Positions 4,464-7,976 of a stretch of DNA of 7,976 nucleotides are shown here, in pieces (positions within the stretch are counted from its first letter, which is position 1; each line of letters begins with the position of its first letter). Source of the DNA: Planctomycetota bacterium (lineage in GTDB: Bacteria; Planctomycetota; Planctomycetia; Gemmatales; Gemmataceae); assembly GCA_016200155.1 (NCBI GenBank), contig JACQFG010000290.1, forward strand, positions 1 to 7,976. The letters are read 5' to 3'. A model generated the notes under the pieces. It had not been told where the DNA came from. It was given only the letters and a program-made list of their open reading frames with translations, and ran no database searches. A program made the translations under genes and the position numbers.

Positions 4464-6217
4464 GTGCGTGGCATCGCTCTGCTGGCGAGCGCAACGATGG
4501 CATCGAGTTTCTCACTTATCTCAGATTGAATCGCACTTTTGGGCACAAGACTGGCCAATTCGTGATAATCCGCCTTGCGGAATGTCAACGGCAGCTCCAG
4601 CTTCTTGAAAAACCCCTTGAATAACGGATCGAGGAAGTCGTCGGTTGCTTTGATGTCGGGACCCCAAGGATCAGGCTTTCCCAGGGTGCTCAATGCTTGC
4701 GATACTTCATAAATCGCTTGTCCCATTGCCGATTCGCGTTTCTCCCTTTCGGCAAATCCGAAGAGGTCGTCCGGCTGTTCTCCACGAGCATATGCCATCA
4801 GGACGTCTTCGGTGCAAAAGTAGTTTTCCAATTCGCGCCGCTGCCACATGAGTTCCACCAAACCGGTGTTCTGCTGTAGTGGGTTGTCAATTCGATCAAA
4901 GATGGCGATCCCCACGAGATCCGGCTTAGCCTCGCGAAGACCATAGAAAAGGTCGCGTACTCTTTGTGGAAGATTCGTCGAAACGTAATGCACGAACGGC
5001 CGTTCCAAATACTCCTTTGCGGGGTGATCCAACGTCCTAGCGAATGCTCTGAGAATGCTGAGATCGGTGGAGCCTTCAAGACATAGCAGCCATCCTGCTG
5101 CCTCGGCCTGATAATATTGATCCCAGCCAATGTCGGTCAGCGCTTTCATGACCTGGCTGCCGCGGTCATTCATGGTATGCGGCTTGCCAACGAACGCAAT
5201 GACTTTGCCTCGACCGGCTGCTTCATTGAGAACGACTTCGGAGTGGCTTGCGGAGATGATCTGCGAGCCTTGCATTTCGGCAACCTCCGTCAGAAGTTGA
5301 TATGTCTGGCGTTGGCGCAGAATTTCGAGGTGGGCGTCCGGCTCGTCCAGAAGCAGAATGGTCCGTGGATTCGCGTAGAGGTGGGCAAGCAAGAGGAGAG
5401 TTTGTTGCAGCCCGCGCCCAGCGCTAGACAGGTCCAGGCTGGTGGCGTTTTCTTCGTAGCCCATCGTGATCTCGCTCCGCTCGGTAATATATTCCGGCGG
5501 TTGGAGTGTGGCGCCGAACAAGTCGGAGATTCGCTTCACGATGTCGTTCCATGCCGACTTGTCCTCGCGCTTATGAACTTGGAAGCAAAGGTTGCGCAGC
5601 ACTTCGGCGGTGCGGCCTTGACCAATTAGGAAACCAATCTCGCCAGTCTGTTTCAAGTGCTCGCGGTCCGTGAGGCCGGACATGGGCGGGAGATATGCAA
5701 CCTGGACGGCCCTCGCGTGCTCGGAAATCTCCGAGAACTTTGCATCACTGACTTTGGCGTTCTCAAAGCCAGGCAAGCGCACGGGGCGACACACGAATGA
5801 TTCCTCGCCCGCCGTGTAATCAAACTCAATACCACACTGCCAAACCTTGTCGTTGGTGATTCCGTCGACGATGACATCAATGCGAACGTTCTGTGTGGTT
5901 GTTGTTGGTTTGCCCTCTTTATCGACGGTTGGTTGAGTATTCCGCGTGTGTAACCCGTGCCACAGCAGATTGGCCGCTGGAACCGGAATCGAAATGAGAT
6001 CCCGCCGATTGATCGCAACGCCTGGTCTTTTCGAAGGCGATGCCTTTCCTTCGCGTTTAGCAAGCCAAGAACGCATGCCGATGTCCCAAAGGGCGAGCGC
6101 CTGGAGCGCAGTGGTCTTCCCCGAGTTATTCGGGCCGATGAAAACGACGGCCTTGCCGAGTTCGATTTGGGCGTGGTCGAATCTCTTGAAGTTTCGGATC
6201 GTCAGTTTGGTCAACAT
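4460..6217 (-). CDS. OLD-like ABC-ATPase/TOPRIM protein, probable anti-phage nuclease
   Basis: This 585-residue protein begins as SMC/RecF/OLD ATPases do (MLTKLTIRNFKRF). Walker A is GPNNSGKTT at 28-36, the degenerate ABC signature is LSSAGRG at 263-269, Walker B is TILLLDEPD at 286-294, and a switch His is H325 in SASHS. A TOPRIM-like domain follows: WLLCLEGSTD at 376-385 (E381, D385) and IAIFDRID at 437-444 (D441, D444), then RRELENYF at 460-467. The ENY stretch is reminiscent of DUF4435, the TOPRIM-like domain of AriB in PARIS. Known OLD proteins couple an ABC ATPase to a TOPRIM nuclease; the class 2 member GajA has a UvrD-like partner, while class 1 acts alone. No helicase or second effector gene lies next to it, so it appears solitary. 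Base composition is visibly less GC-rich than in the flanking genes, suggesting transfer. No strong ribosome site precedes the ATG. Nuclease activity is inferred. Confidence 0.85.
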   Translation of the reverse strand: MLTKLTIRNFKRFDHAQIELGKAVVFIGPNNSGKTTALQALALWDIGMRSWLAKREGKASPSKRPGVAINRRDLISIPVPAANLLWHGLHTRNTQPTVDKEGKPTTTTQNVRIDVIVDGITNDKVWQCGIEFDYTAGEESFVCRPVRLPGFENAKVSDAKFSEISEHARAVQVAYLPPMSGLTDREHLKQTGEIGFLIGQGRTAEVLRNLCFQVHKREDKSAWNDIVKRISDLFGATLQPPEYITERSEITMGYEENATSLDLSSAGRGLQQTLLLLAHLYANPRTILLLDEPDAHLEILRQRQTYQLLTEVAEMQGSQIISASHSEVVLNEAAGRGKVIAFVGKPHTMNDRGSQVMKALTDIGWDQYYQAEAAGWLLCLEGSTDLSILRAFARTLDHPAKEYLERPFVHYVSTNLPQRVRDLFYGLREAKPDLVGIAIFDRIDNPLQQNTGLVELMWQRRELENYFCTEDVLMAYARGEQPDDLFGFAEREKRESAMGQAIYEVSQALSTLGKPDPWGPDIKATDDFLDPLFKGFFKKLELPLTFRKADYHELASLVPKSAIQSEISEKLDAIVALASRAMPRT

Positions 6218-6325
6218 GAGGCTGTTTCCGGCGAGTGATTCGGGGAAGAAAACCCATCGGAGAAACCTATCCCGATTCCTCTTTGCGCCGTCGCGCTTTT
6301 GCGTGGGAAAGGACCACCATACAAA

Positions 6326-7087
6326 TCACGCCGACACCGCGCTCTCAACTTTCGGCTTCAACGGCGCCGGATAGACGTCCCACGCGCACTGATAGGTTTG
6401 CTCAAGGTCCACGTTGATATAGCGATCGGACCACAGGAACAACGGCATCGCGGGTAGCGCGTCGCCGACGGCGATCGGCTCGACGAACGAGCGGGCGACG
6501 CTGCCCTCCGTCGTCGCCCGATAGGAGGCCAGCGTCAACGGCTTGTCCGCGTGGAACTCGAAATCGCCGTCGTATTTCTCGCTCCAGATCGCCTGATGAA
6601 TCCCCTGCGGGTCGCGCGGCGTCGGCGGGAAAAGATCGACGATGAGGACGTGTATGCCTTGATCGAGAAAATCGATCGTCTTCGTGAGAAATTTGCGAAA
6701 GCGAGCCTGGCTTGACTTGTTGCCCGCCGAGACGATCTCGATCACCCCGACCAGAATTCCCTCGACGCTGCGCACAGCAATGAGGTCCTTCCTGGCGAGA
6801 TAGGATTCCCTCTCCGCCTCCCACGTGAAGCGCGTTTTGGGCGGAGACTCCAGCAGCGCGACGCCGAATCCGTTGGATGCCTGTCCATCGGCTCGGCCCG
6901 TTTCGGGGGGACGATCTTCGACGGCCAGCACATCGGGTTCAACTGCGTTGGCGTAGACCTCGCCGATGGCGTAAAAGCCTTCTGGCAGCCGGCCTTCATT
7001 AAGCCAATCGGCAATCGTGCCAATCCATCGTTGATGAAAGTAATGAAACATCCCATCGCTGACGCCGGACCAGTTGTGTATCGGCAT
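6326..7087 (-). CDS. DUF4058 family protein
   Basis: The 253-residue protein opens with MPIHNWSGVSDGMFHYFHQRW, the standard start of the short planctomycete DUF4058 proteins. The body carries EPDVLAVE at 50-57, then VIEIVSAGNKSS at 115-126 and IVDLFPP at 149-155. The order PD...EIxS...K with a later VD resembles the PD-(D/E)XK-like core of Uma2-type proteins, but a nuclease role is my inference and no function is established for the family. The C-terminal VYPAPLKP-type stretch is also usual. Start choice is firm: AGGAGG (7093-7098) lies 5 nt ahead of the ATG. It follows the DUF1553 gene by 44 bp on the same strand, so they may be co-transcribed. These genes occur in many copies in planctomycete genomes. 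Confidence 0.85.
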   Translation of the reverse strand: MPIHNWSGVSDGMFHYFHQRWIGTIADWLNEGRLPEGFYAIGEVYANAVEPDVLAVEDRPPETGRADGQASNGFGVALLESPPKTRFTWEAERESYLARKDLIAVRSVEGILVGVIEIVSAGNKSSQARFRKFLTKTIDFLDQGIHVLIVDLFPPTPRDPQGIHQAIWSEKYDGDFEFHADKPLTLASYRATTEGSVARSFVEPIAVGDALPAMPLFLWSDRYINVDLEQTYQCAWDVYPAPLKPKVESAVSA

Positions 7088-7092
7088 GGCTG

Positions 7093-7098
7093 CCTCCT
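7093..7098 (-). promoter_or_regulatory. Ribosome binding site of the DUF4058 gene
   Basis: AGGAGG on the minus strand, 5 nt before the ATG at 7087. It is the strongest Shine-Dalgarno match in the window and fixes the start. Confidence 0.8.
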
Positions 7099-7131
7099 TG
7101 AGGTAATTCTACCCGAGCGTCGGCTGTCAGT

Positions 7132-7976
7132 TCAATCCACATAAACAAACTCATTGCTCGCAAACATCACGCGCAGCCACGCCGCCCAGGCGTTGCGCGC
7201 CGCATCGGCGCCTTTGGTTTCGCGCAGCGTCTCGTCAAGGAAGCGCCGATTGACCTCGCGTTCTCTTGCCGACGGCGAGCGGCCATAGAACAGGTGGCAC
7301 GCGCGCTCCAGCCGCGCGTCATCGTTCTCCAGCTTCAGCAAGCGCGTCGCCAGGTTATTCGCCTTCGCGTGGATGAACGGGTCGTTCATGAAAAACAGCG
7401 ATTGCGTCGGCACGGTCGTCGTGTGCCGAAACGGCGTGCTGGCGTTGGCGTCGGCGCCGTCGAACAGGGCGAGGAACGGATGGCGTTTGATGCGCTGCGT
7501 CATCAGGTAGACGCTGCGGCGATCGTGATCGTAGACGGCCGAGAACGGATTGTGCTGCGTGTAGCCCCATTTGCTGGCGTCCGGGAAGGGGTGAGCTTGG
7601 CCAGGAGTGCGATCGAGATCGCCGCTGACGTGCAAGACGGCATCGCGAATTTCCTCCGCGCTCAAGCGGCGGCGCGAATATTTCCAGAGCCACGTGTTAC
7701 TCGGATCGACCTGGGCGTTCTTTTCGTGTTGCGTGCCGCTGCGTTGATAGGCATCGGAAGTCAGGATCAAGCGATGCATCGCCTTGACCGACCAGCCGCT
7801 GTCGATGAAACGGCGGGCGAGGTAGTCGAGCAGTTCCGGATGGCTGGGCGGGTCGCCGCGGGCGCCGAAGTCGTTGGGGGTTTTGACCAGGCCGGCGCCG
7901 AAATGGTGCTGCCAGATGCGATTGACCATGGCACGCGCAAACAGCGGGTTCTCCGGCGACGTGATCCAGCGCGCGA
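7132..7976 (-). CDS. DUF1553 (PSD1) domain protein, 5' end outside window
   Basis: The minus-strand frame stays open to the window edge and reads ARWITSPENPLFARA before the internal Met at 7929, so that Met is not the start. About 280 C-terminal residues are visible. They hold the PSD1 hallmarks: SPENPLFARAMVNRIWQHHF, then KTPNDFGARGDPPSHPELLD, a GWSVKAMHRLILTSDAYQRS block, RRRLSAEEIRDAVL, and a C-terminal TTTVPTQSLFFMNDPFI motif. In planctomycetes these large proteins usually have an N-terminal cytochrome-like PSC1 and DUF1549 region and a signal peptide, none of which can be checked here. They are typically paired with a secreted DUF1501 sulfatase-like protein. Here the downstream gene is a DUF4058 protein instead, so the usual partner is absent on this side. 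The biochemical role is unknown; polysaccharide use at the cell envelope has been proposed. Confidence 0.92.
   Translation of the reverse strand, partial: ARWITSPENPLFARAMVNRIWQHHFGAGLVKTPNDFGARGDPPSHPELLDYLARRFIDSGWSVKAMHRLILTSDAYQRSGTQHEKNAQVDPSNTWLWKYSRRRLSAEEIRDAVLHVSGDLDRTPGQAHPFPDASKWGYTQHNPFSAVYDHDRRSVYLMTQRIKRHPFLALFDGADANASTPFRHTTTVPTQSLFFMNDPFIHAKANNLATRLLKLENDDARLERACHLFYGRSPSAREREVNRRFLDETLRETKGADAARNAWAAWLRVMFASNEFVYVD

Noticed and set aside
5117..5629. Plus-strand open frame of 170 codons
   Set aside because: It is antisense to the ATPase, overlaps the Walker B and signature regions, and resembles no family.
4460..6217. Gabija or two-gene PARIS system
   Set aside because: No UvrD-like helicase or separate AriB gene flanks the ATPase gene within the window; only the single-protein OLD-like reading is supported.
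1..7976. CRISPR array, tRNA or rRNA genes
   Set aside because: No regularly spaced repeats, no cloverleaf with a T-arm, and no rRNA-like stretch was seen on either strand.

Overview
The window looks like a planctomycete chromosome (Planctomycetota, probably Pirellulales-like). The best clues are the PSD1/DUF1553 protein at the right edge, a DUF4058 protein of the short MPIH-N-W type, and small membrane proteins that I associate with planctomycete genomes. This is recognition from memory of the families; no search was run. The left (1-2072) and right (6326-7976) arms are GC-rich. The centre (about 2100-6217) is an accessory patch with a visibly lower GC stretch in the ATPase gene.

Layout. A membrane protein cut by the left edge (2-475, +) converges on a two-gene minus-strand operon: an enolase-superfamily dehydratase/racemase (954-2072) whose stop overlaps the start of a four-helix membrane protein (466-957). 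About 55 bp upstream of that operon lies an IS110-family insertion sequence, IS1111-like by its inverted repeats (about 2128-3408). It has a DEDD/serine transposase (2205-3269) and about 115 nt of structured non-coding DNA between the gene and its right repeat, a candidate bridge/seeker RNA.

Between the IS and the next gene is a roughly 730 bp gene-free stretch (3411-4141). It holds a densely structured minus-strand RNA candidate that ends in a strong intrinsic terminator (3584-3922). Three stems contain a pair that is G.U on the minus-strand RNA but A.C on the plus strand, so the folding is strand-specific. Next is a sigma70-type promoter with a palindrome over its -10 box, which reads into a small antitoxin-like gene (4142-4405). 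The partner PIN toxin survives only as its first dozen or so codons (4407-4463). It breaks off where the convergent ABC-ATPase/TOPRIM gene (4460-6217, OLD-like, a probable solitary phage-defence nuclease) ends.

The right arm has a DUF4058 protein (6326-7087) and the C-terminal part of a DUF1553 protein (7132 to the edge), both on the minus strand and only 44 bp apart.

Taken together, the centre appears to be a small island of defence and mobile parts: an RNA-guided-type IS, an orphaned antitoxin and an OLD-like nuclease. It was assembled next to an ordinary metabolic operon whose upstream region was cut by the IS. The two observations most worth following are the minus-strand structured RNA and the RNA candidate inside the IS right end.
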